Assembly: GCA_963724365.1 (NCBI GenBank)
Contig: CAVRUR010000009.1
Coordinates: 1-64,000 of the forward strand
Reading direction: 5' to 3'
Origin: JALORV01 sp963724365
GTDB taxonomy: Bacteria > Pseudomonadota > Gammaproteobacteria > Burkholderiales > Burkholderiaceae_F
DNA: 64,000 bases
Shown: piece by piece, positions 55,788 to 64,000 of the stretch
How the letters are laid out: the number at the start of each line of letters is the position of its first letter
How positions within the stretch are numbered: the first letter of the stretch is position 1
Notes under the pieces: generated by a model
Told to the model about the DNA's origin: nothing
The model's input: only the letters and a program-made list of their open reading frames with translations
Databases searched by the model: none
Program-made: the position numbers and the translations under genes

Positions 55788-58527
55788 CTAGAAGAAGCTG
55801 TACTTCGCCGCCAGTGTCCAGGTGCGGCCCAGCGGGTTGGAGAACCGATCGTCGTAGGCGCGCGCCTGGAAGCGCCCGACCTGGTTGGTGAACTCCGGCT
55901 CGGTGTTGAGCACGTTGAGCACGCCCGCCTGCAGGGTCAGCCCTTTGAAGCCGGTCCACGTGCCGGACAGATTCCAGATGGACGACTTGCCCACCGTGTG
56001 CTGGTTGTACGGCGCGGGCACGAGATTCTGGTCGTAGTACCCGGACATGAAGCGGTTGAAGAGGTTGACCGACCACGCCTGCCACTGCCAGCCGAAGCTG
56101 GTGATCTGCTGGTAACGGATGACCGGGCCGGCGAACTGCGGGCTGTAAAAACCGACCGGGTTGTACCAGGTGCCGTTCGGCTCGACCTGGAACTCGTACT
56201 TCAGCACATAGGTGCCACGGATGCCCACGTTGAAACGGCCCATCTCGCTGGCCGGACCCGTCCAGTTGATCTGGCCGTCGATACCGCTGGTCTCGACATC
56301 ACCCAGGTTCAGGTTGGTGTTGATGACGTAGGCCAGCGGATCGCCGCCCGGCGTCTGGCAGGCGCCGATCGCAAACTGGCGCGCCGGCGGAGCCGCGCTG
56401 CAACGGACGAACAGATTGGCGTACTTGGCCGGGTCGGCAAAGATCGACTGGTCGCCGATCACGCTGATCGAATCCGTGATCGTGTAGTTCCAGTAGTCGA
56501 GTCCGAACGAGAACTCCGGCGTCGGCTGCAGCACGAAACCGACCGTCCAGGCGTCCGAATTTTCCGGCTGCAGGTCCACGTTGCCACCGGTGAGTTGCTG
56601 GAACTGGATGTTGCAGTCACGTGACGGGACTGCGCCGAGTGCCAGATTCGGTACGCCGTTCGGACACAGCACCGGGTCGTTGTAGCGGGTTGCCGTGAAG
56701 GTCGTCGCGTTCGGCGCGTACAGCTGCGTCAGCGTCGGCGCGGCAAAGCCCGTGTTGTACGAACCGCGGATCAACAGCATGTCGACCGGCGTGTAGCGGA
56801 ACGAGACCTTCGGGTTGGTCGTGCCGCCGAAGTCGCTGTAATCGTCGTAGCGGATTGCCGCGCCGATTTCCAGGTTCTTCAGGATCGGGAAGGTCATTTC
56901 GAGCGCGACCGCCCAGACGTCACGATCGCCCTCGCGGACTGCGCCGGAACCGGCCAGGCCCGAGCTGGCCGCCTGGCTGACCAGCGGCACGTTCGTGTTG
57001 TAGACCATTTCCTCCTTGCGGAATTCCGCTCCGAGCGCCAGTCCCATCGCTCCGCCCGCGAGCTTGCCGAACTGGGTGGCGGCCACACCGGTCAGGCTCC
57101 ACAGCGTGCCTTCACCGTCCTGCACCTTGCCGTTGACCTCGTTGGCTTCCATGTAGGCCTGGCCGGCGGCGGTCTGCGATCCGAACGGGTTCAGGAACAC
57201 GCCGGCCGAGCCGTTGACGCCGTTGCGCAACGGCACGGTCGCCGGGTAACCGTTCAGGAATTGATTCTCGATCTTCGAGTTCGACCACAGACCCGCGACG
57301 TTGTAGTCCCAGCCCATGGCGGTACCGTCGAGCCCGAGGACGAAGCGCTGCGTGTTGTTTTCCTGCTCGCCTCGCCGCGGGCCGAGCGTCGTCGTCCGCC
57401 ACGCGATCGAGATCGGCTGCGTCGTGTTGAGGGCCGGGTTCGCGGCGTAGATGCCGTTGCCGGGATAGAAGGGGCTGGCGGGCGTCATCGACAGGCCACC
57501 TTCCGGCGACGGTGCGATCTGCGTCTGAACCGTGTTGCGCGCCCAGAAGTACTCGGCCGACAGCGTGTTGTTCGCGCCGAGCGCCAGGGATCCCTTCAGG
57601 AAGACCGACCATTGCTCCTGGTCCGGAATGACGTTCGTGAAGATCTGCGTGTCCGCGCCGCAGCGCGTCGGGTCCAAAACCGATCGGCGACGGTGTGGCG
57701 ATCGACGACGGCGGGAAGCAATTGGGCAGTGAAGGGTTGGCGTTGGGAACGCCGGGTGTCTGTGAGTAGTTCGCCGGGAACGTCGTCGGGCTCAGGCCGT
57801 TGAAGCCCTGCGACGGGATCCAGGACGACTGCATGAAGTCGCGCTCGGTGCCGCCCAGAGGTTGCTGTTTGCGCCAGTTGAAGCCACCGTAGACGTTCCA
57901 GCCTTGGGTCGCCAAGTCGCCCCAGCCGCCGAGGACGTTGGCGAGGTAGGTCTCGCCGCCACCTTCTTCCGGCAACTGGACTTCGCCACCGACGGTCAGG
58001 CCCTTGTATTCCTTGCGCGTGATGAAGTTGATCACGCCTGCGATGGCATCGGTACCGTACGTGGCCGACGCGCCGTCGGGTAGCACTTCGATGCGATCGA
58101 GCGAGGAAGTCGGAAGGGTGTTCAGGTCAACTGCAACGCTGGAAAACGGATTGCTGACCACGCGCTTGCCGTTCAGCAGGACCAGCGTGCGCTGTGCACC
58201 GAGGGAGCGCAGGTCGGCGTACGACGCAGCACCGTTCGTCTGGCTGACCGAGCCCGATGTCACCAGGCCGCCTTGTTGCTGGGTGATGAACTTGACCGCC
58301 TGCTCGGCGTTGGTGACTCCGGCCTTTTCCAGTTCGGAAACGCTCAGTGTCACGACCGGGAGCGAAGTCTCGCCTTCGATCCGCTTGATCAGCGAGCCGG
58401 TGATCTCCACGCGGTCCTGCCGCACGGTTGGAGTCGGTGTTTGTGCAATCGACACCGGCGCAAAGCCAGTCAGTCCTGCGCTGAGCGCAGCACCGACCGC
58501 CAAGCTGAGCTTGGTTCTTTTAAGCAT
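55788..58527 (-). CDS. TonB-dependent outer-membrane receptor 2 (frameshifted)
   Basis: Paralogue of receptor 1 with the same signal (MLKRTKLSLAVGAALSAG), TonB-box stretch DRVEITG, plug (LRSLGAQRTLVLLNGKRVV; TYGTDAIAGVINFITRKEY) and C-terminal aromatic ending LAAKYSFF. About 912 codons. An indel in the AAAA run at 57676-57679 (TTTT on the coding strand) shifts the frame about 280 residues in; reading across gives LDPTRCGADTQIF. ATG 58527 has GGAGGGGA upstream. Substrate unknown. A recent tandem duplication with receptor 1 is likely. Confidence 0.91.
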
Positions 58528-58595
58528 GGTTTTCCCCTCCAAAGGATGATGCAGCGCAGCGACAAAACGATGGCGCAAAGACCGCCGTGCCGTGC

Positions 58596-58684
58596 GCGGG
58601 AGCGTAATCAATGTCATCCGCCTGAAAAGGACTTTTCGAGAATCGCGCGACGAAGTGCACCGACGCGTCGCGTTATTCCAACAC
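58596..58684 (-). promoter_or_regulatory. two-block upstream module of TonB receptor 2
   Basis: GTGTTGGA (58684-58677) and ATGACATTGATTACGCTC (from 58617) on the minus strand, 59 bp apart, about 70-157 bp upstream of the start codon. Both blocks match the upstream region of receptor 1 (8 of 8 and 15 of 18 bases). Confidence 0.6.
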
Positions 58685-58737
58685 CGTGTCGAGAACTGTA
58701 CGAGGCCTTGCGGGAAAACCCGGCCTCGCCAACCCGC

Positions 58738-60591
58738 TCAGCGAGCGCGCTTCAGCCGCGGGACCGCGGCAAGCAGCGCCTGCGTGTAGGCGTCGCGCGG
58801 TGACGTCAGCAGTGTCGACGCGTTGCCCTGCTCGACGATGCGACCGTCCTTCATCACTGCGATGTCGTCAGCGAGGTACTCGACGACTCCGAAGTTGTGA
58901 GTGATGAAAAGGTACGCGATGCCGAACTCCGCCTGCAGATCACGCAGCAGGTTCAGGATCTGCGCCTGCACCGAGACATCGAGGGCCGAGGTTGGCTCGT
59001 CGCAGACGATGAGCGCTGGTTCGACAGCGAGCGCGCGTGCGATGGCCAGGCGCTGGCGCTGGCCGCCGGAGAACTCGTGCGGGTAGCGCGCGAGCGCGTC
59101 CTGACGCAGCCCCACGCGATCCACCAGCGCCCGGATGCGTGCCGACCGGTCGCCTGGCGGGATGTCCGGTCGCAACGCCAGCAGGCCCTCTTCAAGGATC
59201 TCCTGTACCCGCAGGCGAGGGTTCAGTGACGAATAGGGGTCCTGGAAGATGATCTGTATCCGGCGACGGGTATCGCGTAACGCGTCGCCCTCGAGCCGGT
59301 CGAGCCGAGCGCCGTCGAGCAGGGCTTCACCCTCGATCCGGGCGACGCCGCGCAGCAGTTGCACCAGTGCCTTGCCGGTGGTGGTCTTGCCGCAACCGGA
59401 CTCCCCGACCAGGGCGAGTGTGCGTCCCGGCGCCAGATCGAACGAGATCCCGTCAACCGCCTTGACGTGGCCGATCGTTCGTCGCAGCAGACCGCGACGT
59501 ATCGGGAAGTACACCCTGTAGTCCCGCACCTGCAACAGCGGCTTGACGTTCGGCTGCGGCTCCGGTGACACGGAACGCAGCTCGGCCGGAATCGCAGCCT
59601 CGACCGGCTCGCCAACGATTCCGTTGCGAAAGAGCACGCAGCGGACCTGGTGCCCGGGGAGCGGTTCGAGCAGTTGCGGCGGCCGATCCCGGCACTTCTC
59701 GTGCACGTGCGGACAGCGGTCTGCAAAGCGACACTCTTCAAACGTCTGGTCGAGTGCAGGCACGGTGCCGGGAATCGCCGTCAGGCGCGTGCGGCGCCGT
59801 GCACTGTCCGGCAGCGCTTCGAGCAGCATCCGGGCATAGGGATGCAGCGGTCGGGCAAAAAACTCGGCGGTCCCGGCGACCTCGATGATCTGGCCGGCGT
59901 ACATCAGCGCCACCCGTTGGGCGACTTCGGCAACGATGCCGAGGTCGTGCGTGATCAGCAGCATCGCCATGCCCTGCGTGCGTTGCAGCTCGACCAGCAG
60001 GTCGAGTATCTGCTTCTGGATCGTCACGTCGAGCGCCGTGGTCGGCTCGTCGGCAATGACGACGTCGGGCTCTCCGGCCAGCGCGATCGCGATCATCACG
60101 CGCTGCTTCTGCCCGCCCGACAGCTGGAACGGATAACTGTCGATGCGCTGTTCGGGATCCGGAAGCCCCACGCGCCGCAGCCACTCCAGCGCTTTTGCGC
60201 GCGCCGAAGCGCCGCGCAGCGCCGTGTGACGTTCGATCACCTCGACGATCTGCCGGCCCACCCGGAGCACCGGATTCAGGCTCGTGGCCGGTTCCTGGAA
60301 GATGATGCTGACGCGGCGGCCGCGCACGTCGCGCATGCGGGCCTCCGGCAACTGGGCGAGGTCGGTGCCGGACAGGTTCATCCTTCCGCCCTGTACCCGT
60401 CCGTTATCGGGCAGCAGGCGCAGGATCGACAGCGCCGTCATCGACTTGCCGCAGCCGGACTCGCCGACCAGTGCGAAGGTCTCTCCGCGCGTGAGCGTCA
60501 GCGCCAGTGCGTCGACGGCGTGCACCAGGCCGCTGTCCGTGTCCAGCACGGTGTCGAGCGACTCGATCGTCAGCACGGGATCGGCGTTCAC
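58738..60591 (-). CDS. ABC transporter, fused double ATP-binding protein (peptide type)
   Basis: Two ABC ATPases in one 617-aa chain, as in YejF. The first has Walker A GESGCGKS, signature LSGGQKQRVMIAIAL and Walker B VVIADEPT. It is followed by the oligopeptide-importer C-terminal domain with four Cys-type ligands (CRFADRCPHVHEKC ... RC). The second has GESGCGKT, FSGGQRQRLAIARAL and LIVCDEPTSALD. It is the last gene of the importer operon, and its GTG overlaps the permease stop by four bases. Substrates of this class include di- and oligopeptides. Confidence 0.93.
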   Translation of the reverse strand: MNADPVLTIESLDTVLDTDSGLVHAVDALALTLTRGETFALVGESGCGKSMTALSILRLLPDNGRVQGGRMNLSGTDLAQLPEARMRDVRGRRVSIIFQEPATSLNPVLRVGRQIVEVIERHTALRGASARAKALEWLRRVGLPDPEQRIDSYPFQLSGGQKQRVMIAIALAGEPDVVIADEPTTALDVTIQKQILDLLVELQRTQGMAMLLITHDLGIVAEVAQRVALMYAGQIIEVAGTAEFFARPLHPYARMLLEALPDSARRRTRLTAIPGTVPALDQTFEECRFADRCPHVHEKCRDRPPQLLEPLPGHQVRCVLFRNGIVGEPVEAAIPAELRSVSPEPQPNVKPLLQVRDYRVYFPIRRGLLRRTIGHVKAVDGISFDLAPGRTLALVGESGCGKTTTGKALVQLLRGVARIEGEALLDGARLDRLEGDALRDTRRRIQIIFQDPYSSLNPRLRVQEILEEGLLALRPDIPPGDRSARIRALVDRVGLRQDALARYPHEFSGGQRQRLAIARALAVEPALIVCDEPTSALDVSVQAQILNLLRDLQAEFGIAYLFITHNFGVVEYLADDIAVMKDGRIVEQGNASTLLTSPRDAYTQALLAAVPRLKRAR

Positions 60592-62031
60592 GTCGCTTCC
60601 TTAAGCCGGATGCGGCGCGGCCGGAATGCTCGTGCGCGCGGGTCGAAGGCTTCGCGCACGGCATCGGCGAACAGGTTGGCGGCAAGCACCAGCGCCAGCA
60701 TGAAGGTGAATGCAGTCGCGAGGTTCCACCAGACCAACGGGATCACGCGACATTTCGCTGCGCGCCAGGTTGATCATCGAGCCGAAGCTCGAGGAATTCG
60801 GATCGACGCCGACACCGACGTAGGACAGCACCGCTTCGTACAGCACCAGCGCCGAGAAATCGAGCACGGCGACGATCAGCACCAGGTGCATCACGTTCGG
60901 CAGGATGTGGCGACCCATGATGCGCCAGTGGCTCACGCCGAAGGCGTGCGCGGCCTGTACGTACTCCAGCTCGGAAATCTTCAGCGTCTCGGCGCGCAGC
61001 AGGCGGCACAACGTCGCCCAGCCGGTGATGCCGAGGATCACGCACAGCAGGAAGAGGCGAAACTCCGCACGCTCCACGCCGGTGGCGAAGTTCTCGGCGT
61101 TGCGGTCGATATAGACGTTGATCAGCAGCACGAAGGCCGCGACCAGCAGGATCGGCGGGATCGCCGACAGGACGGTGTAGAAGTACTGGATGACGTCGTC
61201 GACCCAGCCCTTGAAGTAACCCGCCAGCACGCCGAGCGCGATTGCCAGCGGCAGCGTCGCGATGGTCGAGAGCGACCCGATCACCACGGCCGTTCGGATG
61301 CTCTTCAATGCCTGGAACAGCACGTCGTTGCCGGTGCGATCGGTGCCGAAGGGGTGATAGACAGGCCACACTGCCGCGAGCCAGCCGATGAACATCGCGA
61401 TCAGCGTCGCGGTGGCAAGGATCGCGCGCCAGGGGACCTCGGTTTCTGCACGCAGCATTGCGCCGAGCGAGGCACGCCAGCCGATCCCGCGGCCGCGCAT
61501 AGCGGCAATACCCAGCGTCAGCAGCACGGCGAAAGCCAGTCCGCCGCCAAGGCCGCGTAATGAACGCGCGGCCAGGTCGGGCTTCCAGTCGCGGGCGGGA
61601 TCCTGCAGATGGGCTCCCCCATGGGCCAGTCGTGGCAGCTCTCGAACTTCCTTGCCGTCGATCACGGCGGTTTCGCGCTGGAACGACCAGTAGGCGAGCG
61701 GCACCGAGTAGGTCTTCTCGCGGGCGTCGACTGCGTGGCGCAACAGCACGTCGAGCGGTGACAGCGTGCGCGTCGCGTAGGCCTCCTGGACATCGGGTGC
61801 AGCGCCGGGCGCCGCGGACAGGCGTGGCCGGAAGTGAATCGAGTCCAGCAGGGCGATCGTGATGAACACGATCAGCACAACCGCCGCCGACATCGCCGGT
61901 GCGCTGTGCAGCACATGACGCCAGGTGGCGCGCAGGTTGGGACTGCGCCGTACGTGCACGGCATAGGCGATGACCGTGGCGACCACGAGCCAGAGCACGA
62001 AATCGGTCCAGAGGAAGACGAACTTGGGCAT
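60588..62031 (-). CDS. ABC transporter permease, DppC/YejE type (frameshifted)
   Basis: Inner-membrane permease of about 481 codons. The C-terminal half is the standard BPD_transp_1 domain with the EAA-like loop LEYVQAAHAFGVSHWRIMGRHILPN. The N-terminal third is unusual: an extra helix (FVLWLVVATVIAYAVHV), then another, then a periplasmic stretch with EKTYSVPLAYWSFQRETAV, making it longer than DppC. An indel near 60748 shifts the frame, after which IPLVWWNLATAFTFMLALVLAA continues to the end. The stop overlaps the ATPase start. Confidence 0.9.
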
Positions 62032-62050
62032 CGTCGTCGGTCCGTCGTCG

Positions 62051-63028
62051 TCAGGCGAGCCGTACTCGCGGATCGACGAATGTGTAGGCGATGTCGGTCG
62101 CGAGGTACGCCAGGATGTACAAGAGCGACCCGAGGAACACCATCGTGTGCACGATGGCGAAGTCCTGGCCGGCGATTGCCTCGACCACATAGGTGCCCAG
62201 GCCCGGGATGCCAAAGAACGACTCGAACACGATCGAACCGAGGAACGCGTAGGGCAGCAGCGCCCCGACGTGCGTCAGGATCGGCAGCCAGGCGTTGCGC
62301 AGCACATGGCCAAACAGCACCGCGGACTCGGCCAGCCCCTTGGAGCGCGCGGTGCGCACATAGTCCTTGCCGATCTCCTCCAGCAGCATCGCGCGGAAGA
62401 GGCGCGCCTCGCTGCCAAGCTGGAACACGATGCCGACGACGAGCGGCAGCGCGAGGAACTTCACCAGATCGAGTCCCGGCACGAAACCCGACAGCGGCAC
62501 CAGCTTCAGCGTCTTGCCGAAGAACCACTGGGCCATGATGATGTAAAACAGGCTCGAGATAGACATCATCACGACGCAGACCACGGTGCCCCAGAAGTCG
62601 AGGTAGCTGGCACGGAAGAACACCAGCAGCAGCGAGAACGCGATGCCTGTGAACAGTGTCAGCAGCAGCATCGGTCCGGCCAGCGCCAGGCTGGCCGGTA
62701 TGCGTGTTGCGATCTCATGGCGGATGTCGCGCCCGCTGTCGCTGGTGCCGAAGTCCAGGGTGAAGAGCCGCAGCGAACGGTCGTAGAAGATCGTCTGTGT
62801 GATCTTGGCGGTGCCGTCGGCTTGGGCGTTGAACCACAGCGGCTTGTCGTAGCCCCGCTCGGCCTTCCACTTTTCGATCGCATCCTGCGACACGCGCTTG
62901 GCGCCGATGTTCAGGCGCGCAATGTTGTCGGGCGAATTGACCGCGAAGAACAGCGTGAAGGTGAGAAGGTTTACACCGATCAGGATCAGCACCGCATAGC
63001 CGATGCGTCGGACGATGTAGTTCAGCAC
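62051..63028 (-). CDS. ABC transporter permease, DppB type
   Basis: Inner-membrane permease of 325 aa. The N-terminus MLNYIVRRIGYAVLILIGVNLLTFTLFF is typical of DppB/OppB, a periplasmic loop follows (about 35-105), then five helices and the EAA loop EIGKDYVRTARSKGLAESAVLFGHVLRN. It is intact and 19 bp upstream of the second permease. Confidence 0.94.
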   Translation of the reverse strand: MLNYIVRRIGYAVLILIGVNLLTFTLFFAVNSPDNIARLNIGAKRVSQDAIEKWKAERGYDKPLWFNAQADGTAKITQTIFYDRSLRLFTLDFGTSDSGRDIRHEIATRIPASLALAGPMLLLTLFTGIAFSLLLVFFRASYLDFWGTVVCVVMMSISSLFYIIMAQWFFGKTLKLVPLSGFVPGLDLVKFLALPLVVGIVFQLGSEARLFRAMLLEEIGKDYVRTARSKGLAESAVLFGHVLRNAWLPILTHVGALLPYAFLGSIVFESFFGIPGLGTYVVEAIAGQDFAIVHTMVFLGSLLYILAYLATDIAYTFVDPRVRLA

Positions 63029-63056
63029 GGACGAGCTCGAAGCGCGGTCGGAGCCG

Positions 63057-64000
63057 TCACTCGGCAGCCTTCAGGGTCGCGAGCGTGCGCCCAGCGGTCT
63101 CTCGCTCGCGCCGCTTCCAGCTGCGGAACGCCGGCACCACGGCGGCGACGAGGACCAGCACGATCAGCACGACGGGCCACCAGATCGGCCGGTTCCATTC
63201 GGCGATCTTCGCGGCGCGCAGCTCGGGGTCGACCTTGAAGTACATGAGGCGATCGTTCGCCAGCGGCGCCGGCTTCACGTTGCCGACCCACCCGTGCTGC
63301 ACCGAGCCCGCATACGGGTTGTAACCGAAGGCCCACGGAGCATCCTTTTGAAGGATGGCGATCATCTCGTCGACGACCTGCTGCTTGCGCGGAACGTCAT
63401 CGAGGTAGCGCATTTCCTCGAACAGCTTGTCGAACTCGGCATTCTGGTAGTTGGCCGTGTTGTTGCCGTTGCCCTGCGTGGCGGCCTGCGAGTTGGGACC
63501 GTACAGCAGGAAAAGGAAGTTCTCGGCGTCGGGATAGTCGGCGAACCAGCCCCACCAGAAGATCTGCAGGCTGCCCTTGTCTGCCTTGTCCTGGAAACGG
63601 TTGTAGTCGGTGGCGCGCAGTTCGAGTTGCACGCCGATCTTGGCGAACTGCTTGACCATCCACTCGACCTCGGCCTTGAGCTCGGGCGTCAATGCGCGCT
63701 GGTAATCGTAGTTCAGTACCAGCGGCTGGCCGGTCGCAGCACTCCGCCCGTCCGGGTACCCGGCCTCGGCTAGCAGCTTCTTCGCGGTCTCGATCGACTT
63801 GCGCTGCGGCTTGCCGTCGACGATGTCGTAAACGCTGCGGTTGATGGCCTCGGGGCGAAAGGCGAAGACACCGGGCGGCACCGCGCCCATTGCCGGCTCG
63901 CCGGCGGCCTTGCTTTCGAACACGCGCACGAACTCTTCCCAGTCGATGGCGATCGACAGTGCCTGGCGCAGCTTGCGATTGCGTTCCTGCTCCTCCGGCG
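63057..64000 (-). CDS. peptide-type ABC substrate-binding protein (C-terminal part, cut by edge)
   Basis: SBP family 5 (periplasmic oligopeptide/dipeptide binding). The visible C-terminal part (about 314 aa) includes RKLRQALSIAIDWEEF, LLAEAGYPDG, LQIFWWGWFADYPDAENF and NNTANYQNAEFDKLFEEM. It differs from the usual soluble form by a C-terminal transmembrane helix (WWPVVLIVLVLVAAVVPAF) and a basic tail (SWKRRERE). The N-terminus lies beyond 64000. The permease gene starts 28 bp after its stop. Confidence 0.92.
   Translation of the reverse strand, partial: PEEQERNRKLRQALSIAIDWEEFVRVFESKAAGEPAMGAVPPGVFAFRPEAINRSVYDIVDGKPQRKSIETAKKLLAEAGYPDGRSAATGQPLVLNYDYQRALTPELKAEVEWMVKQFAKIGVQLELRATDYNRFQDKADKGSLQIFWWGWFADYPDAENFLFLLYGPNSQAATQGNGNNTANYQNAEFDKLFEEMRYLDDVPRKQQVVDEMIAILQKDAPWAFGYNPYAGSVQHGWVGNVKPAPLANDRLMYFKVDPELRAAKIAEWNRPIWWPVVLIVLVLVAAVVPAFRSWKRRERETAGRTLATLKAAE

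Noticed and set aside
1..64000. CRISPR array, prophage, transposase, toxin-antitoxin or restriction system
   Set aside because: I looked for repeats with regular spacers, integrase or transposase motifs and paired small genes and saw none. The fold-back element has no transposase inside.

Overview
The window is a GC-rich, gene-dense proteobacterial chromosome segment. I read it as a betaproteobacterium, most likely Burkholderiales. The reasons are the gene orders dusB-fis-purH-ruvC-ruvA-ruvB and miaB-phoH-ybeY-corC-lnt-glyQ-glyS-plsC-ygjP-gloA/ksgA-pdxA-surA-lptD-amgK-murU-pepP-ubiH, the style of the two TonB receptor signal peptides, and a GC-palindrome intergenic repeat after glyS of a kind I associate with Comamonadaceae-like genomes. 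The genus cannot be fixed from the sequence alone.

Layout. (1) 1-12 kb is lipopolysaccharide and nucleotide-sugar synthesis. The leftward operon manC-hldE-hldD-gmhB makes GDP-mannose and ADP-heptose. The divergent rightward run gmd-rmd-pmm-pgi-galE-waaC-waaA makes GDP-rhamnose and UDP-galactose, adds the first heptose and adds Kdo. (2) 12-15.6 kb, leftward: a TolC-type channel, a rhodanese, a PCMT-like methyltransferase and a TetR regulator with a clear palindromic operator. (3) 16-19.4 kb is a less GC-rich patch with a Wzz-like chain-length protein, thiD, a DUF3108-like protein, tRNA-Met(CAT) and a small lipoprotein. (4) 19.4-36.7 kb is housekeeping: miaB, phoH, ybeY, a rhombotarget-type lipoprotein, corC, lnt, glyQS, plsC, a YgjP-type protease, gloA, ksgA, pdxA, surA, lptD. 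(5) 36.8-47.1 kb: cell-wall recycling (amgK, murU), pepP, a UbiH-family hydroxylase, dusB-fis-purH and ruvCAB, with a 418-bp nearly perfect inverted-symmetry element between purH and ruvC. (6) 47.2-58.5 kb is a TonB region: tonB-exbB-exbD-exbD-TPR, an orphan SoxX-like cytochrome, two small membrane proteins and two paralogous TonB-dependent receptors with matching upstream modules. (7) 58.7-64 kb is a leftward peptide-type ABC importer (substrate-binding protein, two permeases, double ATPase), cut by the window edge.

The DNA carries many single-base frameshifts in genes that should be essential (hldE, waaC, glyQ, glyS, plsC, ksgA, lptD and others). They are densest at 25.9-38.5 kb and almost absent at 38.7-55 kb. 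Reading through one-base changes restores conserved motifs, so I treat them as consensus-sequence errors, not gene decay, and annotate the full-length genes.

The most unusual items are the 418-bp fold-back element at 44329-44746; a 62-aa membrane protein whose periplasmic tail copies the TonB-box motif of the two nearby receptors; two mutually exclusive hairpins upstream of that small gene; and a two-block upstream module with almost fixed spacing shared by both receptor genes.
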